This document shows positions 25,507 to 34,199 of a stretch of 64,000 nucleotides of DNA, in pieces. Source of the DNA: Novosphingobium sp. 28-62-57. GTDB taxonomy: Bacteria > Pseudomonadota > Alphaproteobacteria > Sphingomonadales > Sphingomonadaceae. The notes under the pieces were generated by a model. That model was given only the letters and a program-made list of their open reading frames with translations, was not told where the DNA came from and made no database searches. Within the stretch, counting starts at the first letter, position 1, and the number at the start of each line of letters is the position of its first letter. A program made the translations under genes and the position numbers. Location: the NCBI GenBank assembly GCA_002256985.1, contig NCGO01000001.1, positions 124,001 to 188,000 of the forward strand, given 5' to 3'.

Positions 25507-25844
25507 CGACGCTTTCAACGCACGTGCTTGATACCATGCATGGATTGCCTGCCAGCGAAGTGAAACTGCGGCTGGAGGACAAGGCTGGCACGGTGCTTTA
25601 TACTGGCGTGACCAATCCTGACGGGCGTTGTCCGGGCCTGAGCGAGGCAGTGCCAGACTTGGCATCGGGCCAATATGCGCTGGTCTTCGCCGTGGCAGAC
25701 TATTTCAGCGGGATGGGCGTGACCCTGCCAGAACCGCCGTTTCTGGACGAGGTACGGATAGCTTTTGGGCTGGCAAGCCCTGGGCATTACCATGTGCCGC
25801 TGCTGGTCTCGCCCTTTGCCTATTCGACCTATCGGGGGAGCTGA
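25503..25844 (+). CDS. uraH: 5-hydroxyisourate hydrolase UraH
   Basis: A 113-residue transthyretin-like protein that hydrolyses 5-hydroxyisourate to OHCU. The N-terminal LSTHVLDTMHGLPA, the central HYHVPLLVSPFAYSTY segment and the C-terminal YRGS tetrapeptide are the standard signature; transthyretin itself lacks YRGS. It would act as a cytosolic or periplasmic homotetramer; no signal peptide is seen. ATG 25503 overlaps the puuD stop as ATGA. Confidence 0.96.
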   Translation: MTTLSTHVLDTMHGLPASEVKLRLEDKAGTVLYTGVTNPDGRCPGLSEAVPDLASGQYALVFAVADYFSGMGVTLPEPPFLDEVRIAFGLASPGHYHVPLLVSPFAYSTYRGS

Positions 25845-25847
25845 GCG

Positions 25848-27263
25848 ATGAGCGTGAAGTTCCTGCTGGATGGCGATGTGGTGGAGATTGCGCCGTGCGA
25901 TCCCACCGGCACATTGCTGGAATATCTGCGCGGACCATTGCGCCGCACCGGTACCAAGGAGGGCTGCGCCGAGGGCGATTGCGGGGCCTGCACCGTGCTG
26001 GTGGGGGAACTTGCGGGCGATCAGGTGCAATGGCGTGCGGTCAATGCCTGCATCGCCTTTCTGCCGATGCTGCACGGTAAGGCCCTGATGACAGTGGAGA
26101 GTCTTGCGCGGGGAGGAGCGCTCAACCCGCTGCAGGCCTGCATGGCGGCCAACGGCAGTTCGCAGTGCGGGTTCTGTACGCCGGGGTTCGTGATGTCGCT
26201 GCATGGCCGCGCCATTGGTGCGCTGGGGAGCGAGTTGCCTGTGGCCGATGTGATTGCGGGCAACTTGTGCCGCTGCACCGGTTATGGCCCGATCCTTGAG
26301 GCGGGGGAAACCGTTTCGAGGTTGGTGCAAGACGACAGCGGACTGGCGCAGGCCCTGGCCGGACTGGCCGATGATGGCAGCGGGACATTTGAAGGGCGGC
26401 AATGGTTTGCGCCGCGTTCTTCACAAGCGCTGGCGGATATTCTGGCAGCGCATCCTGATGCGCGGATCGTGGCGGGCGCAACCGATGTGGGTCTGTGGGT
26501 GACCAAGGGCCTGCGCGATTTGCAGACCGTGGTGTTCATCGGTGATGTTGCCGATCTGAAAGGCATCGAGGAGACGAGCGCGGGCCTGCGAATTGGCGCG
26601 GGGGTGCGTTATGCGCAAGCTCATGCGGCCATGGCGCGGCTGCATCCCGATCTGGGTGAACTTGTGCGACGCATCGGGGGCCTGCAGGTGCGCAGCTCTG
26701 CCACGGTCTGTGGCAACATCGCCAACGGATCACCCATCGGCGATGGTCCGCCCGCGCTGATCGCGCTGGGGGCGGAATTGACGCTGCGGTCGGCGGCAGG
26801 GCGGCGGACGATGCCGTTGGAGGACTATTTCCTCGATTACGGCAAGCAGGACCGGCAGCCCGGCGAGTTTGTGGAAAGTGTGTTTGTGCCGCGTCCTACG
26901 GCTGGAACAGTTGTGCATATTTCCAAGCTTTCGCGGCGGTTTGACAGCGATATTTCAGCGGTGTTGGGAGCCTTTTCGCTGACGGTTGAAGGCGGGATGA
27001 TCACGGCTGCGCGCGTGGCCTTTGGCGGCATGGCGGCCACGCCCCGGCGCGCAAAGGGGTGTGAGGCGGCGCTGGTGGGCAAGCCGTTTGTTGAAGCTAC
27101 GATAGCTGCTGCGGCAGAGGCTTTGCGCGGGGATTTTCAGCCTTTGACCGACGTGCGCGGGACGTCTGCCTATCGCATCGAGGCGGCGGCGGGGTTGCTG
27201 TGGCGGCTGTGGCATCGCGAGCAGGGCACAGGCGTTTGCGTGCTTGATGTGGAGGCGTGCTGA
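25848..27263 (+). CDS. xdhA: Xanthine dehydrogenase small subunit XdhA
   Basis: A 471-residue subunit carrying both 2Fe-2S clusters and FAD. The plant-type cluster uses C40, C45, C48 and C68 (GCAEGDCGACTV then NAC). The second cluster uses C107, C110, C141 and C143 (CGFC and CRC). The FAD domain follows from about residue 180 with IVAGATDVGLW and GNIANGSPIGDGPPALIALG. It oxidises hypoxanthine and xanthine to urate together with XdhB. Four bases separate it from uraH; its stop overlaps xdhB. Confidence 0.95.
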   Translation: MSVKFLLDGDVVEIAPCDPTGTLLEYLRGPLRRTGTKEGCAEGDCGACTVLVGELAGDQVQWRAVNACIAFLPMLHGKALMTVESLARGGALNPLQACMAANGSSQCGFCTPGFVMSLHGRAIGALGSELPVADVIAGNLCRCTGYGPILEAGETVSRLVQDDSGLAQALAGLADDGSGTFEGRQWFAPRSSQALADILAAHPDARIVAGATDVGLWVTKGLRDLQTVVFIGDVADLKGIEETSAGLRIGAGVRYAQAHAAMARLHPDLGELVRRIGGLQVRSSATVCGNIANGSPIGDGPPALIALGAELTLRSAAGRRTMPLEDYFLDYGKQDRQPGEFVESVFVPRPTAGTVVHISKLSRRFDSDISAVLGAFSLTVEGGMITAARVAFGGMAATPRRAKGCEAALVGKPFVEATIAAAAEALRGDFQPLTDVRGTSAYRIEAAAGLLWRLWHREQGTGVCVLDVEAC

Positions 27264-29566
27264 TGGCTGATGCCGATCCGCTCTGGCCGGTGGAGGCCAA
27301 GCCATCAAACCCGCATGACAGCGCACATCTGCACGTGGCCGGGCAGGCGCGCTATGTGGATGATGAGCCGGAATCTGCAGGACTGCTACATCTGGCGTTC
27401 GGGCTTTCAACCGATGCGCGGGCGCGGATTGTGGGCATGGACCTTGCGGCGGTGCGCGCGTTGCCCGGCGTTGTGGCGGTCTTTACCGCTGCCGATATTC
27501 CGGGCGAAAACAACGTCGGGCCGATTGCGCATGATGATCGCGTGCTGGCCGATGGCGAGGTGGTCAGCCATGGGCAGCCGGTGTTTCTGGTGGCGGCGGA
27601 AACGCGCATGGCCGCGCGCAAGGCAGCGCGGCTGGGGCGGATCGATTATGAACCGCTGGCATCGGCGATCACCGTGGAGCAGGCGCGAGCGGCGGGTGCG
27701 CGGATCGAGGCGGATCAGCGCATGGCGCAGGGGGATGCGGAGGCAGCGTTGGCTGCAGCACAGCACCGGCTGGCCGGTTCCTTGAAGATCGGGGCGCAGG
27801 ATCACTTCTATCTCGAAGGGCAAGTTGCCCATGCGCGGGCGTGGGAGGATGGGCAGATTCATGTCGTCTCGTCCAGTCAGCACCCCAGCGAAGTGCAGCA
27901 TCTGGTCGCGCACTTGTTGAACAAGACCAGCGCCGATGTGACCGTGGAAGTGCGGCGCATGGGCGGGGCGTTTGGCGGCAAGGAAAGCCAGGCCGCGCTC
28001 TTTGCCGCTGCCGCTGCTTTGGTGGCGCATCACACCGGGCGGCCCGCCAAATTCCGCTGTGACCGCGATGACGACATGATCACGACCGGCAAGCGCCATG
28101 ACTTCGCGGTCGATTACGAAGCGGGGCACGATGACGAAGGGCGGCTGACTGCAGTAAAGCTGCGCTTTGGCGGGCGGTGCGGGGCGACGATGGACCTGTC
28201 GCCCGGCATCAACGACCGCACGATGTTCCATGCCGACAACTGCTATTTCCTGCCCGATGTGGAGATCGTGTCGGAGCGGCTGAAGACCAATACCGTCTCG
28301 GCTACCGCCTTCCGCGGCTTTGGCGGGCCGCAAGGGATGCTGGCGATTGAGCGGGTGTGCGATCATGTGGCCGCGCGGCTGGGGCTCGATCCGCTGGCAG
28401 TGCGGGCGCGCAACCTTTATGGGCCGGGGCGCGATGTGACGCCTTATGGCATGAGGCTGGAAGACAACATCGCCCCGCAACTCATTGCGCGGCTTCGGGA
28501 AACGTCGCGCTATGATGCGCGGCGCGAGGCGATTGCGGCGTTCAATGCGGGCAGTCCGGTGCTGAAAAAGGGCATTGCGCTCACCCCGGTGAAATTCGGG
28601 ATCAGCTTTACCACCACGCACCTCAACCAAGCGGGCGCGCTGGTGCATGTTTATGCCGATGGCTCGATTCAGGTGAACCACGGCGGGACCGAGATGGGGC
28701 AGGGGCTCTACATCAAGGTGGCGCAGATCGTGGCGGACGTGTTTGCGGTGCCGGTGGGCCAGGTGCGGATCACGGCGACGCGGACCGACAAAGTACCCAA
28801 TACCTCGGCCACGGCGGCTTCATCGGGCGCGGACCTGAATGGCATGGCAGCGCACCATGCGGCGATGGCTATCCGCGAGCGGATGGGCGCGTTTCTGGCG
28901 CGGGCCTTTGGTGGGGATGTGCAGTTTACTCCTGATGGCGTGATTGCGGGCGACACGTGCCTGACCTTTGCCGAAGCGGCGCGCAAGGCGTGGCTGGGGC
29001 GGATTTCGCTGTCATCAACGGGGTTCTATGCGACGCCCGAAATTGAATATGACCGTTCGCGCCACAAGGGCCGCCCGTTCTACTACTTCGCTTATGGCGC
29101 GGCGGTTTCGGAAGTGGTGATCGACACCCTGACCGGTGAGCACAAGGTGCTCAGCGTGGATATTCTGCATGATGTGGGCCGTTCGCTGAACCCGGCGATT
29201 GATCGGGGGCAGATCGAGGGCGGGTTCATTCAGGGGCAGGGCTGGCTGACCACCGAAGTGGTGGAGTGGGATGCCAAGGGCCGGTTGCTCAACCATTCGC
29301 CCGCAACCTATAAGGTGCCAACTGCATCGGACCGGCCCAAGCGGCTGCGGATTGATCTGTGGGATGGGGCGAACGCCAAGCCGACGATTCATCGCTCCAA
29401 AGCGGTGGGCGAGCCGCCGCTGATGCTGGCCAATTCGGTGTTCTGCGCAATCAGCGCTGCGATTGCCGCCACCCATCCCGACCGGCGCGAATTGCCCCCG
29501 CTTGATGCGCCCGCCACGCCTGAGGCAGTGCTGCGCGCAATTGCGGCGCATCGGGGACGGGACTGA
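27263..29566 (+). CDS. xdhB: Xanthine dehydrogenase molybdenum subunit XdhB
   Basis: A 767-residue molybdopterin subunit. Blocks seen are SAHLHVAGQARYVDD at the N-terminus, MGGAFGGKESQAALFAA, TAFRGFGGPQGMLAIE and HGGTEMGQGLYIKVAQI. The catalytic glutamate is in KAVGEPPLMLANSVF. Start ATG 27263 is seven bases after GGAGG and overlaps the xdhA stop as TGATG; an in-frame GTG at 27257 is too close to that site. It binds the substrate purine and the molybdenum centre. XdhC, needed for cofactor sulfuration, follows. Confidence 0.95.
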   Translation: MADADPLWPVEAKPSNPHDSAHLHVAGQARYVDDEPESAGLLHLAFGLSTDARARIVGMDLAAVRALPGVVAVFTAADIPGENNVGPIAHDDRVLADGEVVSHGQPVFLVAAETRMAARKAARLGRIDYEPLASAITVEQARAAGARIEADQRMAQGDAEAALAAAQHRLAGSLKIGAQDHFYLEGQVAHARAWEDGQIHVVSSSQHPSEVQHLVAHLLNKTSADVTVEVRRMGGAFGGKESQAALFAAAAALVAHHTGRPAKFRCDRDDDMITTGKRHDFAVDYEAGHDDEGRLTAVKLRFGGRCGATMDLSPGINDRTMFHADNCYFLPDVEIVSERLKTNTVSATAFRGFGGPQGMLAIERVCDHVAARLGLDPLAVRARNLYGPGRDVTPYGMRLEDNIAPQLIARLRETSRYDARREAIAAFNAGSPVLKKGIALTPVKFGISFTTTHLNQAGALVHVYADGSIQVNHGGTEMGQGLYIKVAQIVADVFAVPVGQVRITATRTDKVPNTSATAASSGADLNGMAAHHAAMAIRERMGAFLARAFGGDVQFTPDGVIAGDTCLTFAEAARKAWLGRISLSSTGFYATPEIEYDRSRHKGRPFYYFAYGAAVSEVVIDTLTGEHKVLSVDILHDVGRSLNPAIDRGQIEGGFIQGQGWLTTEVVEWDAKGRLLNHSPATYKVPTASDRPKRLRIDLWDGANAKPTIHRSKAVGEPPLMLANSVFCAISAAIAATHPDRRELPPLDAPATPEAVLRAIAAHRGRD

Positions 29567-30504
29567 TGGACTGGCTCGATCTTCTCCGCGTGCTCCCGGC
29601 GAGCGAGTCGGTGGCGATGATCAGCGTGCTGGCCACCGAAGGCTCTGCCCCGCGGGGGGCGGGCACGCGGATGCTGGTGACCGCGCAGGGTGAACACGGC
29701 ACCATCGGCGGCGGCGCGCTCGAATTTCGGGCGATTGAGCAGGCCAGGGCTATGCTAGGCCAGCCGGCGGGCACGTGGCGGGTGCAGGACTATCCGCTGG
29801 GGCCGCTGCTGGGCCAGTGCTGCGGCGGGCGGGTGCGGTTGCTGATCGAACATGTTGATCCAGCCGGGCTGGGCTGGCTGGGTGATGCAGGCGAAGGGCG
29901 CGTGCTGGTCAGCCACTTGAAGCTCGGCACCATTGAGCGGCGGGTTGGCGATGGCCCGGCCATGCCGATTTCCGCGCGGGGGGACCGTCCGCAAGCGGGA
30001 GCCAGCCTTGCCGAAGCGATTGGGATATGGCGGCGTCCGCTCTATCTGTTCGGCGCGGGCCATGTGGGGCAGGCGATTGCGCGCCATGTGAGCGGCTTGC
30101 CGCTGCGGCTGGCGTGGTTCGATACGCGCCCGGTATTCGAAACCATCGATGGCGTGGCGGTGGTGGCGGAAAGCGCGATTGCGCAGTGCGTGGAGCAAGC
30201 GCCCGACCATGCGGCGATGGTGATCCTGACGCACGATCATGGGCTGGATTATCGGCTGACCCATGCTGCCCTTGCGCGTTCACCGCTGGCCTTCACCGGG
30301 TTGATCGGATCAAAGACCAAACGCGCGCGGTTCATGGCGCGGTTGGAGCGTGATGGCATTGCGGCAGAAGCGCGCGGGCGGTTGACCTGCCCAATTGGAC
30401 TGCCCGGGGTGACCGGCAAGGAGCCGGATGTGATCGCCGTGGCCGTTTTGGCGCAACTGCTGCAATTACCGCAGTTGGCGCAAGTGCAGGCTGTGGCGGC
30501 ATGA
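29566..30504 (+). CDS. xdhC: Xanthine dehydrogenase maturation factor XdhC
   Basis: A 312-residue accessory protein that binds molybdenum cofactor and inserts its sulfurated form into XdhB. The N-terminal domain shows VLATEGSAPRGAGTRMLV and TIGGGALEFRAIEQA plus GPLLGQCCGGRV with the conserved cysteine pair. The C-terminal Rossmann domain shows LYLFGAGHVGQAIARHV and TGLIGSKTKRARF. It overlaps the xdhB stop (TGATG) and the guanine deaminase start (ATGA), so its supply is tied to that of the enzyme. Confidence 0.94.
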   Translation: MDWLDLLRVLPASESVAMISVLATEGSAPRGAGTRMLVTAQGEHGTIGGGALEFRAIEQARAMLGQPAGTWRVQDYPLGPLLGQCCGGRVRLLIEHVDPAGLGWLGDAGEGRVLVSHLKLGTIERRVGDGPAMPISARGDRPQAGASLAEAIGIWRRPLYLFGAGHVGQAIARHVSGLPLRLAWFDTRPVFETIDGVAVVAESAIAQCVEQAPDHAAMVILTHDHGLDYRLTHAALARSPLAFTGLIGSKTKRARFMARLERDGIAAEARGRLTCPIGLPGVTGKEPDVIAVAVLAQLLQLPQLAQVQAVAA

Positions 30505-31802
30505 CCTTGCAGGGTTTTCGTGGGGAAATTCTGAGCCTTGCCCACGATCCAGCCGAAGCGCCCGATGCGCTGCGCCATGATACTGATGGCTTGCTGGTGG
30601 TGGAAGATGGGCGGATCGTTGCGCGCGGGGCGTTTTCGCAGGTCTCTCCGCGTTTCCCCGGCCTTTCCGTTACCGATCTTGATGGCCTGATCGTGCCCGG
30701 TTTCATCGATGCGCATGTGCATTATCCGCAGCTTGACCGGATCGCCAGCCATGGCGAGCAGTTGCTGGACTGGCTGGAGCGGCACATCTTTCCGGCGGAG
30801 CAGGCCTTTGCCGATCCGGCCCATGCCAGCGCGGTGGCAGAAGCGTTTCTGGATGAATTGCTGCGCCATGGCACCACGAGCGCGCTGGTGTTTGGCACCG
30901 TCCACGCTGCATCGGTCGATGCGTTCTTTGCAGCGGCGCAAGCGCGGAACTTGCGGATGGCTTGCGGCAAAGTGCTGATGGACTTGGGGCCCGAGGGGCT
31001 GAAAGACACACCGCAAAGCGGAATGGACGAGAGCGCGGACCTGATCCGGCGCTGGCATGGAAAGGGTCGGCTGACTTATGCGGTGACACCGCGCTTTGCG
31101 CTGACATCCAGCGATGAACAGCTGGAAAGCGCGGGCAAGCTGCTGGCCGATCACCCCGGCGTGCTGCTGCACACCCACCTCGCCGAAAACACGCGCGAGA
31201 TTGCCGAAGTGGCCGCGCGCTTCCCCGATGCGGCAGATTACCTTGATGCTTATGACCGCTTCGGGCTGGTGACCGACCGCTCGGTCTTTGCCCACGGTGT
31301 TCACCTGCCCGACCGGTCCTGCGAGCGGCTGGCGCAGAGCGGGGCTGGGGTGGCCGTTTGCCCGAGTTCGAACCTTTTCCTTGGCTCTGGCATGTTCGAC
31401 TTCGCCCAAGCTGAGCGGCTTGGCGTGCGGCTAGGGCTTGGTTCCGATATCGGCGCAGGAACCTCGCTGTCGTTGCTGCACAATGCCGGGATTGCCTATC
31501 AGGCGGGGCTGTTCAAAGGCTACCGGCTCGATCCCTTCCGCGCGCTCTGGCTGGCAACGGGCGGTTCGGCGCGGCTTCTGCATGTCGATGCCGATGTGGG
31601 CATGCTGGCCGAGGGGCAGGAGGCCGATTTCGTGGTGCTGGTTGACAAGGCCACGCCGCTGCTCGCCCGCCGCACCGCCGGGGCGACGCTGGCCGAACGC
31701 CTCTTTGCCTTGCAGGTGCTGGGCGATGATCGGGCCGTTCGGCAAACATACGTATTGGGGCGCTGTGCTTGGGACCGGGATGGGGTAAGGCCTCTGCCAT
31801 GA
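30501..31802 (+). CDS. guaD: Guanine deaminase
   Basis: A 433-residue zinc amidohydrolase that converts guanine to xanthine. The metal-binding HVH is at residues 72-74 (GFIDAHVHYPQ), the domain-wide pattern continues with HGTTSALVFGTVH, HTHLAEN, HGVHL and LGLGSDIGAGTSLS. The Y-P-Q after the HVH and the SDIGAGTSLS loop are specific for guanine deaminase within the family. ATG 30501 overlaps xdhC as ATGA. Confidence 0.93.
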   Translation: MTLQGFRGEILSLAHDPAEAPDALRHDTDGLLVVEDGRIVARGAFSQVSPRFPGLSVTDLDGLIVPGFIDAHVHYPQLDRIASHGEQLLDWLERHIFPAEQAFADPAHASAVAEAFLDELLRHGTTSALVFGTVHAASVDAFFAAAQARNLRMACGKVLMDLGPEGLKDTPQSGMDESADLIRRWHGKGRLTYAVTPRFALTSSDEQLESAGKLLADHPGVLLHTHLAENTREIAEVAARFPDAADYLDAYDRFGLVTDRSVFAHGVHLPDRSCERLAQSGAGVAVCPSSNLFLGSGMFDFAQAERLGVRLGLGSDIGAGTSLSLLHNAGIAYQAGLFKGYRLDPFRALWLATGGSARLLHVDADVGMLAEGQEADFVVLVDKATPLLARRTAGATLAERLFALQVLGDDRAVRQTYVLGRCAWDRDGVRPLP

Positions 31803-32812
31803 CCGATCTCGACAGCTTCATCACCCGCCTGCCCAAGGCCGAACTCCATCTGCACATTGAAGGCAGCCTTGAGCCGGAACTGATGTTCGCACTAGCTGAA
31901 CGCAATGGCGTTGCCATTCCCTATGCCAGCGTGGATGAAGTGCGCGCGGCCTATGCCTTTTCCAACCTGCAGGATTTCCTCGACATCTATTACGCCGGGG
32001 CCAGCGTGCTGGTGACTGAGGCGGACTTTCATGATCTGGCGATGGCCTATTTTGACCGGGCGGCAGACGATGGGGTGATCCATGCGGAAATCATGTTCGA
32101 TCCGCAGACCCATACCGACCGCGGCATCGCGTTTGACACGGTGATCCGCGGGTTGATGACCGCAATGGCAGCGGCAGAAACCAAGCACGGCATGACCAGC
32201 GCTTTGATCATGAGCTTCTTGCGGCACCTGTCAGAAGAAGCGGCGTTCGAGACGCTGGCCATGGCAGAGCCGTGGCTTGATTGCATCACCGCAGTGGGGC
32301 TGGATTCCAGCGAAGTTGGCCATCCCCCGTCAAAGTTCCAGCGCGTCTTTGCCGCAGCCCGGGCGAAGGGTTTGAAGCTCGTGGCCCATGCCGGTGAAGA
32401 AGGGCCGCCGGACTATGTCTGCGAGGCGCTGGACCTGCTGCAGGTTGACCGGATCGACCACGGCAACCGCGCGCTGGAAGATGCAGCGCTGGTGAAAAGG
32501 CTGGCGCGCGAGGGGATGACGCTGACCGTATGTCCGCTTTCCAACCTGAAGCTATGCGTGGTCGGTGATCTTGTCGACCATCCGATTGACCGGATGCTGG
32601 CACAAGGCCTGAAGCCGACGATCAATTCGGATGATCCGGCCTACTTCGGCGGCTACATTGCTGACAATTATCGCGCCGTCGCCACAGCGCGCGGCCTGAC
32701 GCGCGATGATCTGGGCACACTGGCGCGCAACAGCTTTACCGGATCGTTTCTTCCGCCTCAGGCCGTGTCGCAGCATCTTGCCGCGATTGAGGCTTTTCTC
32801 GCCCGATCATAG
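31799..32812 (+). CDS. Adenine deaminase (adenosine deaminase superfamily)
   Basis: A 337-residue cytosolic deaminase. Zinc ligands are H17 and H19 (AELHLHIEGS), the His in VAHAGEEGPP and the Asp pair in NSDDPAYFGGY. The blocks FDPQTHT, GLDSSEVGHPP, HAGEEGP and NSDDPAYFGGYI match the adenine deaminase branch (as in yeast Aah1) more closely than adenosine deaminases. It would convert imported adenine to hypoxanthine for XdhAB, while the secreted enzyme at 5534 handles nucleosides. Start ATG 31799 overlaps guaD as ATGA. Specificity for the free base is inferred from these blocks. Confidence 0.85.
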   Translation: MTDLDSFITRLPKAELHLHIEGSLEPELMFALAERNGVAIPYASVDEVRAAYAFSNLQDFLDIYYAGASVLVTEADFHDLAMAYFDRAADDGVIHAEIMFDPQTHTDRGIAFDTVIRGLMTAMAAAETKHGMTSALIMSFLRHLSEEAAFETLAMAEPWLDCITAVGLDSSEVGHPPSKFQRVFAAARAKGLKLVAHAGEEGPPDYVCEALDLLQVDRIDHGNRALEDAALVKRLAREGMTLTVCPLSNLKLCVVGDLVDHPIDRMLAQGLKPTINSDDPAYFGGYIADNYRAVATARGLTRDDLGTLARNSFTGSFLPPQAVSQHLAAIEAFLARS

Positions 32813-32819
32813 GAGCTCC

Positions 32820-33911
32820 ATGCGCCGCCTTCTTGTCATCGTCGCTCTGCTGTTCGCAACGCTTGGCACCGTGCAAGCGGCGGAACCGCGCCGCAAGGTC
32901 ATCATCGACGATGAAGGCTTTGCGCTGATGCACTTGCTGCTTCTGGAAGACCGCCGAGTGGACGTGCTGGGGATCACCACCGTCTCGGGCAATGCCTGGG
33001 CAAACCGTGCAACCGCGATGGTCCTGCGCGGGTTGGAGCTTTCGGGGCATGAAACTGTGCCGGTGGCGCAAGGCGCAACCTTCCCGATCCTGAATTCGGA
33101 AGCGCGGACCGAACGTTGGGAGGCGCTTTACGGCAAGCTGGTGTGGAAGGGCGCGTTCATGAAGCAATGGGCCGAGCCGACCGTGCAGTCTGCGCCGGAT
33201 TATCACGGCCCGTTCGATGCGGTGGATTTGCCGTGGGGCAATCCGAAGCTGAAAGCCCTGCCCGAGGCTGCGGCACTGTTCATGATCCGCACGGTGCGCG
33301 CCAATCCGCATCAGGTGACAATCATCGCCTGTGGGCCGCTGACCAATCTGGCCCTTGCGCAGCGGTTGGATCCCGAGTTTGCCTTGTTGGTCAAGGAAGT
33401 GGTCGTGATGGGCGGCAGTCTTAACCCGCAGCAGACGCTCGACAATCCCTCGGCGGCGCAGTTTGCGCGCGAATTCGTCAATTCCCCGCGCCGGGAATTC
33501 AACATTCGCTTCGATCCCGAAGCGGCGAGCATGTTTGCCCATGCGCCATGGACGAAAGTCACCTTCGTGCCGGTCGATCCTTCAACCGCGACGCAATTGA
33601 CCCCGGCGCTGGTCGAGCAGTTGGCAAAGGCGGCCCGGCCACCCGTTGCGGCGATGATCCGCAAAATGGAACCTGGCTTTCCGATGTGGGACGAGATCGC
33701 TGCTGCTGTATGGCTCGATCCGTCGCTGGTGACCCGCCAGCAGCGTTTATGGTATGATTTCAACGTCCAGTTCGGCCCCAGCTATGGTGACATGCTGACA
33801 TGGAACGACGCCTACCGTCCGGGCCTTGATGAAGGGGCGGCGGATATAGTGCTGGCGGTGGACGTGGGGCGAATGGAAGCGGGCTTTGCTCGGTCGCTGC
33901 GCGGTAACTAG
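32820..33911 (+). CDS. Exported nucleoside hydrolase-family protein, variant metal site
   Basis: A 363-residue member of the inosine-uridine hydrolase family with a signal peptide ending at GTVQAAE. The family blocks VDVLGITTVSGNAWANRAT and TIIACGPLTNLALAQRLDPE and VVVMGGSLNP are clear. The N-terminal calcium site, usually DTDPGIDDA, reads VIIDDEGFALMHL, so only part of the acidic cluster is kept. A subgroup of exported family members has this form. It would hydrolyse purine nucleosides in the periplasm. AGGAG at 32811-32815 overlaps the previous stop; ATG 32820 follows four bases later. It closes the purine operon. Confidence 0.8.
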   Translation: MRRLLVIVALLFATLGTVQAAEPRRKVIIDDEGFALMHLLLLEDRRVDVLGITTVSGNAWANRATAMVLRGLELSGHETVPVAQGATFPILNSEARTERWEALYGKLVWKGAFMKQWAEPTVQSAPDYHGPFDAVDLPWGNPKLKALPEAAALFMIRTVRANPHQVTIIACGPLTNLALAQRLDPEFALLVKEVVVMGGSLNPQQTLDNPSAAQFAREFVNSPRREFNIRFDPEAASMFAHAPWTKVTFVPVDPSTATQLTPALVEQLAKAARPPVAAMIRKMEPGFPMWDEIAAAVWLDPSLVTRQQRLWYDFNVQFGPSYGDMLTWNDAYRPGLDEGAADIVLAVDVGRMEAGFARSLRGN

Positions 33912-34199
33912 GTCGTTTCCGTTTCCCGACACACCTTACCGCTGGGGCTCATTGCTCCACAGTGCACCCCTAGCAGAAAGCGAATCTATCAGCCCGCAAA
34001 GGATGCAACATTGGCATTTTGCGGCAGGATAAGGTCAAGGGGCGCATGTTTGGGCTTGCCCAAACAGCGTGTGATACTAGAGGCGCTGTGCGACACGGTG
34101 CCGGCGCCTTTTGTTTTGCACCGCCCGAACTTTTCTGGATTGGTCGATTGGCCAATTCTGCAATCCTGCTTTTGCCCTCTAAATCCTTGAGTTGCGACC
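33912..34199. other. Intergenic region, 288 bases
   Basis: No gene is seen. The first half holds an imperfect pairing of GCTGGGG with CCCCTAGC near 33950-33975, which may serve as the end of the purine operon but has no T-run. The rest should contain the promoter of the ferredoxin reductase gene; base composition falls towards its start. No convincing operator is visible. Confidence 0.4.
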
